Below are positions 46,379-57,579 of a stretch of 64,000 nt of DNA, in pieces. The stretch covers positions 1,612,001 through 1,676,000 of the forward strand of contig JAHRBS010000002.1 in NCBI GenBank assembly GCA_024305745.1. The letters run 5' to 3'. The notes under the pieces were generated by a model, which saw only the letters and a program-made list of their open reading frames with translations, searched no databases and was not told the DNA's origin. Within the stretch, counting starts at the first letter, position 1, and each line of letters starts with the position of its first letter. The DNA is from Polyporus tsugae. Taxonomy: Eukaryota > Basidiomycota > Agaricomycetes > Polyporales > Polyporaceae. Position numbers and translations under genes: made by a program.

Positions 46379-49300
46379 CCGAACACGTCCACCAAGAACT
46401 TGTTTGCATCGCTTTGTGCACGCGCCCACTCTGCATCAATGTCAACGCGACCAACATGAACATCTCCGGTCCAGGACTTCGGGTTGATATGATCGACACC
46501 CATCGCATCTTTGAGGCTGAGACGTCTGTGTCCTCGATCAAGGTCTGGATTGCGCTCAAAGATGGTGCTGATAAGGGCACTGACTGCGAGCTTCTCCGAT
46601 AGTTGCAGGATGTTGAAGTTTCGGCTATGGTCCTGCGTGCGGACATCCCCGAAAAGGAGCTCGAGATGGTCAGTGCCCTCGAGGATGAGATAGAAGGTAA
46701 GGGTGGGGTCGATCGCCTTGAGACGGAGGATAGTGATGACAAGGTTCTTCACAATGCTTTGTGAGTCGTAGTACAGAGCCCCGGTGAAGAATGTGTTCCC
46801 GTGTTTAGACTAGAGAGCAGCAAGAAGGTGAGCAAAGGTGATGAGAGATCGGATCTGTGTTGAGAGGTCCCAGATTGGTGTGATGAAAGGACGAACAAAG
46901 TAACCCATAACCTCTCCGATGAAGAGGACCATTCGACGGCGGTGAGCAGCATTTGGAGTCTCGAATAGTGTGGGCTGCTCAATGACTTGTCGTAGGTCAA
47001 GCAACTTCTGCACTAGACGCACTGCCTTCGGAATGTTCTGCTTATCAGCAGGATTCAGCAGCTCGCGTGCCTGGGAGTCGGACATATGAGGGAGGACCTT
47101 GAGAGCATCGAGGACATCGCTTGAGTAAACCACCGTATGATCGGGGAGTGAGATACCGCTAGGGTTTCGGAGGAGTGTTGTGAAACCTGGGATAGTTTTC
47201 GTAAGTGTCTGACAAAATTGTGGATATTAGATGCACTAACGCTTGATGACATGCTTCAGATCACAAGTTGCAATGAGTGTGTTTGCTCCAGCCTCGCAAT
47301 TGAGACCAGGCAAGTGGTGCATCAAGACTCCGAGAGCAGAGTCAGGGGTGACGACCTCTGTAGTGCAGAGCTTGTGCTTTGTGGCTCTGTATGTGCTGTC
47401 TCCATCGGTGGCGAGTGCCCAGACATTACCATGAGTCTTTCCTCCCGACTCGTGCTTCTCCCACACATTCACTACCATGTCCAGCCACCGAGCAAGCTGT
47501 GTACCCTTCTCCAACTTGCAAGAAGGTGAGACGACGATTGGGATTGCGGAGTAGTGATCTGCTCACGCATAAGGGGCAATTGCAACCACTGTCCCATCCT
47601 TTCCGTAGTGACACTTGAGCTCAGCATCCGGGTTGTGGAGTGCGTCTGCGACCTGCTTGATGGACTCGACATCCTTCACCTCCATCCCGATCCCTACGCT
47701 GTGCTCCCGACAGACTCCGATGATCGAGCGGCTCTCGCAAAGATATCGGCATCGCTCCTCCATCGCCACTCCGTCGACTTGGAGGACCATCCCAGGAAGC
47801 TGTCCGGTTGCCATTCGAGGAGGGACGGGCTTCACCGTTGGGTCAAACATTGCGCTGATGTTCAAGCTAACTTTGTGCTCGGTTGGGACACCAATAGAAG
47901 GCAGGATGCGCGGGATCTTTCGTGCCTTCGAGAGTGTTGATTGGGCAGCCATGCCATAGGCCTTGCATAAAGCATGTAGCAACCTCGGGCCGCCAATGCT
48001 TTTCGAAAGGAAGGCGAGATCCATCTCGCGCTCTGTGTAGTGACCACGGGGAGCGTACACGCCAGCTGCAGCTTTCTCAAGCTGCCGCGCAATGCCTGGT
48101 GCGCCCAAACCATGTGTTAGAGAGATGTTGAGGATGCGCGAGAGGCGCACGTATTCGTGGGAGGCAATGAGCTTGGTTAGGCATTGGTGATCGGTGAGAC
48201 GGCACCGCAATGATGAGGTACGTCGCTCGAAGTTGAGTTTCTATTTGTTTTGGTACCAGTGAGACAATTGCCTTGTTTTGAATCTCTGGCATAACTCACC
48301 TTCATCTGCAGGACTCGATATTTTGACATCAACTTCATGCATCGCCGGAGCAACTGCTGCTGTGATAGGAGTGGCCAAGTGGTCTCTTCGGGCACATTGG
48401 TCGCACGGGATAAGAATGCCTTGAATTTCATGGACCGAGGCACCTTGAGACAAGCTTGGCAGACTGCCTCTGGTGGAGCAACGCGCTGAGGACACTCCGT
48501 GGAACGGAGGCGAAGCCATTGGCGGTTCTCAATCGCAATCGGCTCCCAGGGGTAAGTATGGTGCTCATGGGCATGATACGGGTAGGTGTCCCATACCGAT
48601 CCAGCAGTCCATTCCACACGAACACCGATGCATTTGTTGGATTCACCGTCACCATCACTATCACTTTCACCAAGAGCTAATGCGGCAGCCGAGGTAGACA
48701 GATCAGATGTGAAAAGCTCGGAGGAAGGGCGGGTTGCCAGTGGCGTCATCATGGGGGTAGTAGTAGGGTATATACGACTTGTGGACTCGGATGGGCCAAA
48801 GAAATCATGAAGGGAATGCGATAGTGCCGGAGTGACTAGACTCAGGCTCAACGGCCCTGCAGATGCAGGCCTGGAGGGAGGGGTGGAATGTGAAGTGGTA
48901 GGTGTCTCCATGCCATGCTCGCCGGAAGCATGCCGCTATATTGATGGACCAGGACTTGAGTGGGAAGAGCCGGCACGAGCAGGGGTAGAAATTGATGATG
49001 CAGTGGGGGAAAGGTGTGTTTGGATCCGCCCCGCACCTGTTTCACCGAGAATCTGAGCGATAACTGACTTCTCCGCCGATGAGAGCACTGTTCCAGCAGG
49101 GCCGCCACCCAATTGACGAAGGCTTCGGTGTTCTTGTTCTTGGCGGCATTTCTGTGAGGAGCGGTGTGCAAATAGCCTAGCGGGGTTCCCATGTTCTGTA
49201 AGAACAATTTGAAGACCACATAGATCATAATGGACTGCGTGCAATCCTGTTAGCGGGTTCTCGAGCACTGTCCAGAGCATCTGCTGGGAAGGAAGGGTGA

Positions 49301-49740
49301 TCTCGACAGATTTCCAGGTTGTCGTTATGGGCTCTGCGGTGGGGTTGCTGAGATCCATGGAGGATAGGGTCAAGATGACACTGATTATTTGCCGACTCAC
49401 TGCCTGCGTACAATGCGCCTCAAGGCCATACTCGCACTAATACTTGAGGGGCAGTCGCATAGAGCGCTTAACAGGAGTACCAATTGCGATAATCTCCAGA
49501 TCTCGACACCGGCTAGATCAGGTCAAAGTGGCCGGAACGACGGCCGTCAATAGCAATGTAACTGTGCTTTTACTCTGAATCAAACATGTGGGATATATTC
49601 TGCAAGTGTTCCTCTTGCTGTACACAAACTTACAGGCAAATCTGGTGAAAATTGGAGGGACGGGGACAAAAGGAATGGAAATGGCACAGAGAAGCACCAT
49701 CAGGGACCCCGGTCACCGGTTTCGCCGCCAGCAGCAGGGG

Positions 49741-49776
49741 GCTGATGTCGGAAATCTCCCGAGCGGACCCCCCCTG
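49741..49776 (-). repeat. 5' terminal inverted repeat of the DNA transposon
   Basis: On the minus strand it reads CAGGGGGGGTCCGCTCGGGA, then GATTTCCGACATCAGC. It is followed on the plus strand by ATGCTGCC (49,777-49,784), the reverse complement of GGCAGCAT at 32,692-32,699. Confidence 0.86.
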
Positions 49777-49869
49777 ATGCTGCCATCGGTGCCACACTGC
49801 CATCACCGGCTGTCCGTGTTCGTCATCCATCATCTCTACTATATTTGTTACTGCTTACATACTGATAAG

Positions 49870-49958
49870 CCTTCGATAGCTCAGTTGGAAGAGCGTGAGA
49901 CTGTAATTGGATATCACGGTGCATCTCAAGGTCACTGGTTCGATCCCGGTTCGAAGGA
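49870..49958 (+). tRNA. tRNA-Tyr (GUA) with 16-nt intron
   Basis: Acceptor arms CCTTCGA (49,870-49,876) and TCGAAGG (49,951-49,957) pair fully, with discriminator A. The D-arm reads AGCTCAGTTGGAAGAGC. The anticodon stem TGAGA/TCTCA encloses CTGTAA, with GTA at 49,903-49,905. A 16-nt intron (49,907-49,922) sits after position 37, the usual place. The T-arm GGTTCGATCC is intact. A short T-run follows (ATTATTTTT), a Pol III terminator. Confidence 0.93.
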
Positions 49959-49984
49959 TTATTTTTCGCTTGGGAACTTGTTCT

Positions 49985-50560
49985 TCGATTGAGCCAGTCT
50001 CCTCAGCGCCTGGCTATCTGGTTATGTGATTTTCAATCGCGTTCGGGGGAGAATCCGTTCGAAGCCAGTGCCTCATTCACTGGATTCCTGACACAAAGGT
50101 GGATGGGTGATCTACGCTGTGGCCGCCAGCGCACGTCCGCTTCGCAACCTTGTCTCCCCTAGGCAGACCTAAGACAGTCTATGGAGGGGAAGGAGGGACG
50201 ATCATACCAAGTTCGCAACCGCGAGGGCTTGGTGCTGCGATGGTCAAGGTTTCCCCACACCTGTGAGTCCTTGCTGGAAAGCTCGATAGAGGGTGCTCGG
50301 CTTGCTTCGTGTCGCGATCGGACGTAGGACTAGGTGAGAACGAAAGGAACGAAACTATGCATTGGTGGTGATGATAAGGAGTTCGTAGGGATGCAACCAC
50401 GGCAAGTGAAACTAGTCAAGACGATTGTGAGTGGTGATTATACCGGAGCAATGTATGAGTGTGAGTGTGTGCATGCATAAGTATCGACGATGAAGATAAC
50501 GAGGTCATAAATTCGTGACAATCATGGAGCGAAAGGACGAATGCCTGTCGGACCCCGAAT
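49985..50560. other. intergenic, no gene seen
   Basis: Lies between the tRNA and the 3' end of the prenylated-protein gene. No supported frame. Confidence 0.5.
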
Positions 50561-53500
50561 TTACATGATAACGCACCACTTCCCTTTGTTCTTCTTGTCG
50601 TCCACGTTGCCGTCGACAGGTGTCACAGGAGGGGCTTCCACGACTGGAGATGGCGCAACCGAGTCGGTCGGACTCTTTGTGAACTCGCCGGTGGCGATCT
50701 CGAGGGAAGTGCGACTCTCCTCAGGGAGCTTCGTCGTGCTCGAGAACCAGCCACCAGGGAAAAAGCGAGAGGATGTCGTCGACTCCAGACGAGAACGAGG
50801 CTTAGACGTGGAAACCCCAGCAGGAGCCGGGGTCGCCAGCTCCTCGATCTCGATCTGTTCATTCTCGTCGACGACCGCGAGACGGCTGAGACTTGGCCTA
50901 ATGGAACACGATGTCAGTACTTGGTAGCTGCACGAGTTCATGGAGGCTTACTTGGAAGAAATCTTCTTGGGCTCCTCCTTGACCTCCTCGAGCTCCTCCT
51001 TTGACTCTTGAGAAACGGGGAAGCTAATGGTGTGGCCGTTGCCACTGCCATTGGCCGCAACGTCCGACGCAGGTTCCGCAGCCTTTTCAGCGACCGGCTC
51101 GTCACCAGTACCAACATCAGAACCAGAGCCCTGCCTTGTCACCGAGTAAGAGGGCGTCCATGAGCGAGCAGGAGGCTCCTCGGAAACGGGACCGTTGGTA
51201 GCCTGGCAGGGAAATATTAGATATACGACGGGTCTGGAGAGAACAGGTAGTTACGCACCTCAGGCACTGACGTGGGGACAGACTCCTCGACGACGATCAA
51301 AGGTTTCTCTTGAACAGGGGCAGGGAGGTCTTCAACCTCTTCCAGCTCCTTAGTCTGGACAGCAGGGGTGCCGAGAGGACTGTTGCCCTGGTAAGTGACA
51401 GAGTACGAGGGCGTCCAAGGAGACTTCGGCCTATCTGCAGGCACAATGGGAGGCGTCTGGGGCTGCAGTACGATAAGCATCGAGGCACCATAAACGTCTA
51501 AAAGCCAGCTTACCTCCGGAACGTCTGCAGTCACTGTATCGGTGACGATCACCAGTGCAGCCGCCTGTTCAGCCGATTCGGAAACCTCAACGACAGGCAC
51601 AGCGGTCTCAACGGGCTCGGCAGCTTCCACGACAGGCTCAGGCTCTTGGACGGCCGGGGGCTCAACCGCCGGCGCAGCCTCAGGTTCAGCCGGAGGGATG
51701 GCCTCCAACTCGGTCACGGGAACGGGGGATGGCTCGCGAGGAACTTCGACCTCGATGACAGGCTCGGGAAGCGACTCGACCTCGATGACATCCAAGTCCC
51801 CGACAGTCTGCTGAGGTGCGTGGAGAGGACTAGAGCCTTGCGAGCTGACCGAGTACGAAGGAATCCAAGGGGCCGACTTCGAGGCCTCCGATGGCTAGAA
51901 CAAAGGCGGGTTAAGTACATGCCTTACCCACGGAACGTATGGAACATACCTCGGCGACACCAACTTCTTCTGTCGCGATGACGGGAACATCAACAATCTG
52001 CGTGTCCTCGATAGCTTCGACCACAGGTTCCTCGACAGCTGATTCCTCGGACACCGCAACCTCCGGAACAGCTTCTGCTTCAGTCACTTCGACGACAGGC
52101 TCAGCGACAGCGACAGGCTGTTCAACAATCTCCACAGCTGGAACAGGCTCGACTGGTGCAGACACAAGCTCCTCGACGACCTCCTCTGCCAATGGCTTAG
52201 GAGAATGACGCGGACTCGGTCCCTGAGAGTTGACGGAGTACGACGGGACCCAAGGAGACTTCGGACGGTCAGCATCGGCTGTAGGTGCATCTGTCACAGC
52301 AGTCGCTTGTTCCTCGGGCTACACATTAGCGCATACAGTCAGTCAAGCTGCAGAAAAATTCAAGCAGTTTCTTACCTCCACGGTGACCTCGACCTGAGGT
52401 GCAGCTGGTTCCTCCATGGTGGGGGGAAGCTGTTCGGGCTCGTCGCTTTCCTTCTCTTCGACGGCGTCCGCGCCGGGGCCCTGAGTGGTAACGCTGTAGG
52501 ACGGAGTCCATGGGGACTTGGGTCTCTCCTGGAGGGACGGTGACGGCGATGGGCTGCGCGAGGCAGCGATAGGCTCCTCCGCAGCCTCAACCTGCTCGGG
52601 CTCATCCGTAGCTGCATCGATCGAGACAACAGGGACCTCGACTTCAGCGGGAGTTTGCTCCATAGGTTCCGCGGCCTCTGTCGCCTCGGCAACGGCCACC
52701 TCTTCGACAGCAGTGACGACCACAGGCTCGACCTCGACTGGGGCTTCATGCACGGCGGGAACTTCTTCAACAACGTTCTCCACGACATCCTTGGCATCCT
52801 CGACGACCGCGGCTTCTTCGACAGCTGGAACACTGGTTTCAGGCACAGGCTCTTCAACAACAGCCTCCTCGACAACGGAAACTTCCTCGACGGCAGTAGC
52901 CTCTTCGACAGACGGGACTTCTTCGGCAGCAGACGCTGCGTCGACGACACCGACCACGTCCGCCGTCGGTGCGGCAGCTTCAACAGGCTCTTCGACAACG
53001 ACTAGGGCCTCGGCCTCGGCCACGGGTACAGCGATAGGAGCGTCGTCCATTTCTTCAGAAACAGGGGCTTGCTCCTCTGCGACTATCGCGTCCGCCAACT
53101 CTTCGGCAGCGACTGTCTCAGCCTCCTCCACGATCGGCACTTCCTGAACAGAGACCACTTCCACATCTGCGACGGCCGCCTCGATTGACTCCTCGGAAGC
53201 AACGGGCGCAGGCTCGGCCTCTGGCTCACCCTCTGGAACAGCTGGGGCCTCTTCAGCGGCGACGACGGGCTCTTCAGCGGACACCTCGGAGTCGGTAGGC
53301 TCGGGCGCGGTCTCTTCCACGACAGGAACGTCTTCAACCACGGGCGTCTCTTCGGAGACGGGAACCTCAGCGACGGCGGGTGCCTCGACAGCGACAACTT
53401 CCTCCACGATACGGACCTCTTCAGCGACCTCATCAGGAGTAGTCTCGGCGACTTCCGCGCTTGCAGGCGCAACAGCGGCTTCAGCTTGAGCAGGCGTTTC

Positions 53501-55655
53501 TGCCGGCACCTCGTCGACAGCAGGAGCGCTCTCCACAACCTCCTCAGCTTCGGGCTTGCTCTCCTCGACAGCAGGCGCGATCGCCTCCGCCTCAGCAAGT
53601 AGTTCCTCCGCGGAGGCGACCGCGTCGAGAGTGACTTCGGACGCAGCGGCCTCCTCTTCGACAGGCACTTCGGCAATCGGCTCGGGCGCTGCCTCTGGAA
53701 CGACTTCTGGCTCAAGTGTGGGCTCCTCGATAGTGGCGGCAGTGGTCTCAGCCGTCTCAGGTTCTTCAGCGGAGGCGGTCTCGGGTTCTGTGGGAGTGCT
53801 CTCGACGACTAGCTCTTCCTTGGTCTCGATGACCGCTTCTTCCTTGGATTCGACGACTGGCTCTTCTTTGAACTCGACGACTGGCTCTTCTTTGGACTCG
53901 ACAGCTGCCTCTTCTTTGGACTCGGCGACTAGCTCCTCCTTCGACTCGACGACCGCTTCGTCCTCGGACTCGAAGATTAGCCCCTCCTTCGGCTCAACGA
54001 TTGTCTCTTCCTTGAACTCGACAAGCGCCTCTTCCTTGGCCTCGATGACCTCCTCGACTACAGCAGCTGCGCTCTCCTCCACCGCAGGCTCGGCAACCGG
54101 CTCTTCGATCAGCACTGCGTGCTCTTCAGTGGCAGGTGTCTCGTCCGCAATGAGTTCGGAAACGACTTCGATGACGGACCCTTCAGGAGCCGTGGCCTGG
54201 AAAATGGGCTCGGGCTCGGGGACGGATACCTCAGCGAGTTCAAAGGCAGGAGTTTCTTCAACAATCGGTGCTTCCTCAGTTGCTGGCGGCTCCTGGGTAA
54301 CTTCCTCGACGATGGCGGCGGTCTCTTCGGTAGCTTCCTCGACGACAACGGCGGGCTCTTCAGCAGGAGCGGAAGGCTCTGCGATCACTTCTTCGACGGC
54401 ATCAGGGACGTCCTCGGTTACCACCGTGGCCTCTGTAACAGTGACAACAGGGACCTCTTCAGCCGAGGCAGGAGCCTCCTCAGAAGCAACGACCTGTTCA
54501 ACGGGTGCAGCCACTTCGACCACAGGCGCCTGCTGGACTGCTGCGCCTTCCTCGATAGCAGGAGTTTGCTCGATTACTGGAACCTCCTCGGTCGCAGGTG
54601 CAGACGCATCCTCCTCGGTTGGTGCTTCCGTGGCACTGGCAGCCTCCTCCGGCACTGCGGTCGCGTCCTCGACAGGCGCGGTGGCTTCGTCAGCAACGGC
54701 AGGCAGGTCGGTGATTGCGGTCGGCTCCTCAGGCACAAACGGCACCTCTTCCCCGACAAGCGTCACCTCGGCCGCGACCTCTCCTCCCACTGGTGCGGGA
54801 GCCTCTTCAACGGCGAGGCTCGACCCTTCACCTTCAGCAGGCACGGTCTCCACGGGGACAGGGGCCTCTTCAGTAGCGAGCGCCGGCTCGCTCGCCGCCT
54901 CCGCCACCTCTGGTTCGGGAGCCTCGTTCTTTGCGACAGGTGGCTCAACCGTCTCGGTGGCGGAGGGAGTGGCATGGAGAGCCACAGGTTCGGGAGCAGG
55001 CTTTTCGACTGCTTCACTGGAGTGAGCCGCTTCATCGGTTGACTTAGGAGCAATGGGTTCAGCGACGGACGTCTCCTCCGTGGGACCAGCGTCGCCCACA
55101 GTGGCAGCAGGCTCCTCGGGAGCTGGGACTTCTGCTGGGTCCACTTCGACTAAATGTTGGGTCAGCGTGTAACGCACACGAGCGGCTCAAAGATGTACAC
55201 ATACCAGCAGTAACTGTAGACTCTGTAAGCATAGATGCCACTGCTTTCTCGTCCCGTACGTCCTCTGCGAGGTGGTTCGCCTAGTTCAACGACGGGTGGC
55301 GCAGATGAGCCGGTGGGCGATATGGCAGACACGAAAACGGACGCACCTCAACCACAGCGGGAATTGTAGTCACTATAGTGTCCTCGACACCATTAGCTTC
55401 GATCGCGTCAGTCTGTGCGCCAAACTTCATGTCTGCTGGCGGCTCGTCCTCGTCCTCGTGGTCCTGTGTGCTGGCATCTGAAGTTACATTCTCCTCGTGA
55501 TGGATATAGCCGTTTGCTAGGGTCTCAGGGTTGCTGAGCGCGTCGACGACTTCTTTAAGAGACGCGGGTTGGACGTCACCAGCCGGAACGGGATCCGAGA
55601 GGGCGCCGTTGGGGAGATGAGTGGCCTGTGGTGGCTCGTCGAGAGCGACAGACAT
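50561..55655 (-). CDS. giant acidic disordered protein with PSYSV repeats and C-terminal CVIM prenylation box
   Basis: The start is the ATG at 55655 (MSVALDEPPQATHL). Small exons lead to one very large exon (about 52,376-55,150) of Glu/Val/Ala/Pro-rich low-complexity sequence, then several short exons. Five copies of a motif close to KSPWTPSYSVTxQG occur: PKSPWTPSYSVTTQG, PKSPWVPSYSVNSQG, KSAPWIPSYSVSSQG, PKSPWTPSYSVTYQG and ARSWTPSYSVTRQG, the later ones at roughly one per exon. The C-terminus is DDKKNKGKWCVIM and stop (50,561-50,563), a lysine-rich tail plus CaaX box. CaaX with Met is typically farnesylated, so membrane attachment is predicted. No transmembrane or enzymatic domain is seen. 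Length is about 1,500 residues. I do not recognise a named family. A scaffold or cortical role is only a guess. Confidence 0.78.
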
Positions 55656-56071
55656 TGGGAGGGGAGAATAGGATGTGGGTGGGAGAGAGAGAGATAAGCA
55701 GGAGTGGCTGTACGTGTCAGTGGGGAGTAGACTAAGAGATGGCGGGAGTGCTCACGCGCCCCCTTCCAACACAGAGCAAACAGAAACCGACCATTCGTCC
55801 TTTTCCCCTTCTCGCCAATCGAGATCCACTTCGTTTCCCACACGACGCGCCATACACGTGACCGTATTTATTCCTTATCAGGCAACTTCGCCTCCCGACC
55901 CTGGTTGTTCTCTGTCTACTTCCGAGTTCCGAACGGCGATCCGAGAGTGTCCGAGTTACTGCACAATCACATTAAGTCACTCACATCCGCATACACGCAA
56001 CGGTGAGATGACTACAACACAAGATTCCAAAGCCCATCCTAATAGTCTGTGCGCACAGGACGCGTAACAGC
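55656..56071. promoter_or_regulatory. promoter of the CaaX-protein gene
   Basis: 416 bp between the CaaX gene start and the 3' end of the GPI-protein gene. CT/GA-rich near 55,680-55,700. No TATA box is obvious. Confidence 0.3.
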
Positions 56072-57162
56072 TTACCCAAGTAGGGCTGCCCCAAGGAACC
56101 CGAGAAAGCCTACGAGACCAAACGACCCGCCAGTAGTCCCAGCAGCATTCTTCGCCGGCACATTCACCGGCGCAACACCGGTAGTCGACGGCGACGTTCC
56201 AATGCCCGAACCTGCGCCCGAGACTCCAGCTGTGTGGACAACGGTAGCGGTCCCCGTCGAAGGACTAGTCCTGAGCGGGTGACAGTGGGTCAGAACATTT
56301 CCTAAAACCAAGCAAACGAAGATCATTACACGTTGGAACCAGCGATGGCAGACTTGACAGTCGTTGCAGCCGACGACACTCGGCTTGCTACCGTCGAAGC
56401 AGCATTCGCCACTGGCATCGGGCTCGAACCTTCGTCGACACAACTACAAAACGTCCCCAGACACATAGGTGATAAGGGCCAGAATTTCGCGGTCAACAGA
56501 GCAACATCACCCACCTGGTGTCCGGCCCACTTTGAACAGTCTGACTGTCCGAATAGGCCATCATGCCGGTACTGTCCTTGAGAGCCGACGAGCTGCAGCG
56601 TGATGGGTTCAATATGGACATCAACGATAGTAATATGCCACTCACAAAGCGGTTCCTGGCGGCATGTTGACGACCCAGGTCATTGCATTACCGTCCTGGA
56701 CCGGGAACTGTTGCATCTGCAGAGTGTGTTGTGACGGGGTCAGAGCGCACACGCATGCAAATGATCGCATAAGCCATACCGCTGGGCCAGACGGTTGTCC
56801 AGCTTCGATCACAGTGAACGTCAGCCACGAATGCACGTCGGTCAAGGGTCTCAAGAGTATATACCAGGAATGATCGACAGGTAGTAGGGGCCCTTCCCGC
56901 CCGACCATGTGAATTGCGCTGGCTCTGCATGAAGGTTTGATTAGTTTACTGGCACCTTCAAAGGGAGCGGTGCGCAACTAACCGCACGCTGTAGGACTCG
57001 ATCTGTATAAGACGGGTTCAGAATGACGTGTTCGACGAACTGTCAATAAACTTACAGCGTGTAGATAGTGAGAGGTCCTGGTGCAGTGCTAGATTCCTCC
57101 GTATCGTGAGCCGCGACCCGGAGGGTGGCCGCCAGAACCACAAAGGCAGTGGCGATCAGCAT
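56072..57162 (-). CDS. secreted GPI-anchored Ser/Thr-rich surface protein
   Basis: The start is the ATG at 57162 with signal peptide MLIATAFVVLAATLRVAAH. Small exons follow: HDTEESSTAPGPLTIYTL, then a beta-sandwich-like part with TFTVIEAGQPSGPAV, MQQFPVQDGNAMTWVVNMPP and DSTGMMAYSDSQTVQSGPDT. This layout is typical of a large fungal family of extracellular Ser/Thr-rich proteins (Kre9/KNH-like). The C-terminus is Thr/Ser/Gly-rich and ends in a hydrophobic tail, GSFGLVGFLGFLGAALLG, consistent with a GPI-addition signal after AKNAAGTTG. It is expected at the cell wall or plasma membrane. Some exon limits are uncertain because exons are short. Confidence 0.72.
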
Positions 57163-57579
57163 CTCGGTTTGCGATTGAGGGATGATGTTGAGACTGAGAA
57201 CAAAGGAGGGTGCGGTGGAGGAGATGTCGGCAGAGAGAGAAGAGTGAGAGGCGAAAGAAAGTTGGAGGACGCGAGGTCGGCGACAGATATATGAGTGCGC
57301 CTTGCGAACATGTGAAGGATATTAGAAGACGCGGCGGAGAATGAACAATGACGGGGACAGAGTGAGCGACGCGGCCGAATATGGCTACCGAACTGCCGTC
57401 TTGGGTCGCGGGCCGCGGCTCCACCTACCAACGTCGGTAGCCAAACGGTATGTCAAGGGACAGAATCGGTGTAAGATAAGCCACCGATCGAGTGCACGCG
57501 ATGACAAGATACTACAGACGAACAAAATGACGTACATCGATGATACAAAAGAAGAGATACAGCACCTAGATTGTACACA
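57163..57579. other. intergenic, GPI-protein promoter side
   Basis: 417 bp, no supported gene. Confidence 0.4.

Larger units (their letters stand above)
37961..49400 (-). pseudogene. DNA-transposon protein (putative transposase), interrupted and mutated
   Basis: The 5' half runs 49,400 to 46,379 and the 3' half 39,905 to 37,961; Ty3 lies between. The N-terminus includes WKSVEITLPSQQMLWTVLEN, a Ser/Pro-rich stretch (METPTTSHSTPPSRP), and a helical part KLNFERRTSSLRCRLTDHQ. A catalytic-looking core follows: LPGMVLQVDGVAMEERCRYL, NVWALATDGDSTYRATKHKL, ANTLIATCDLKHVIK. Next come FTTLLRNPSGISLPDH, LLNPADKQNIPKAVRLVQKL and LELLFGDVRTQDHSRNFNIL. The frame resumes after Ty3 with GASAYIDFES and ends in zinc-finger-like cysteines. 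Stops: TAG 48,936-48,938 (upstream of METPTT), TGA 39,444-39,446, TAG 38,288-38,290. RNase-H-fold transposase is inferred, not proven. A start at 49,358 (MDLSNPTAEP) is also possible. Confidence 0.7.
37586..49776 (-). mobile_element. DNA transposon with 36-bp TIRs, split by a Ty3 element
   Basis: Terminal inverted repeats begin CAGGGGGGGTC at both ends, 32 of 36 positions identical. Without the Ty3 insertion the element is about 5.7 kb. It carries one long multi-exon gene on the minus strand. Target duplications are 8 bp (see 32,692 and 49,777), a length known for hAT, P and KDZ elements. The protein has no clear hAT dimerisation domain. Several features (an acidic VDG motif, a following TDG motif, a CDLKHVIK segment and a later LELLFGDVR segment) recall P/THAP9-type transposases, but that is inference. 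The insertion lies 93 bp before a tRNA-Tyr gene. Confidence 0.8.

Noticed and set aside
53556..55025. 489-residue Ser/Thr/Ala-rich open frame on the plus strand
   Set aside because: It is the antisense of the large GAG/GTC/GCC-rich exon of the CaaX protein. Such codon use leaves the opposite strand open. It has no splice sites or domain.
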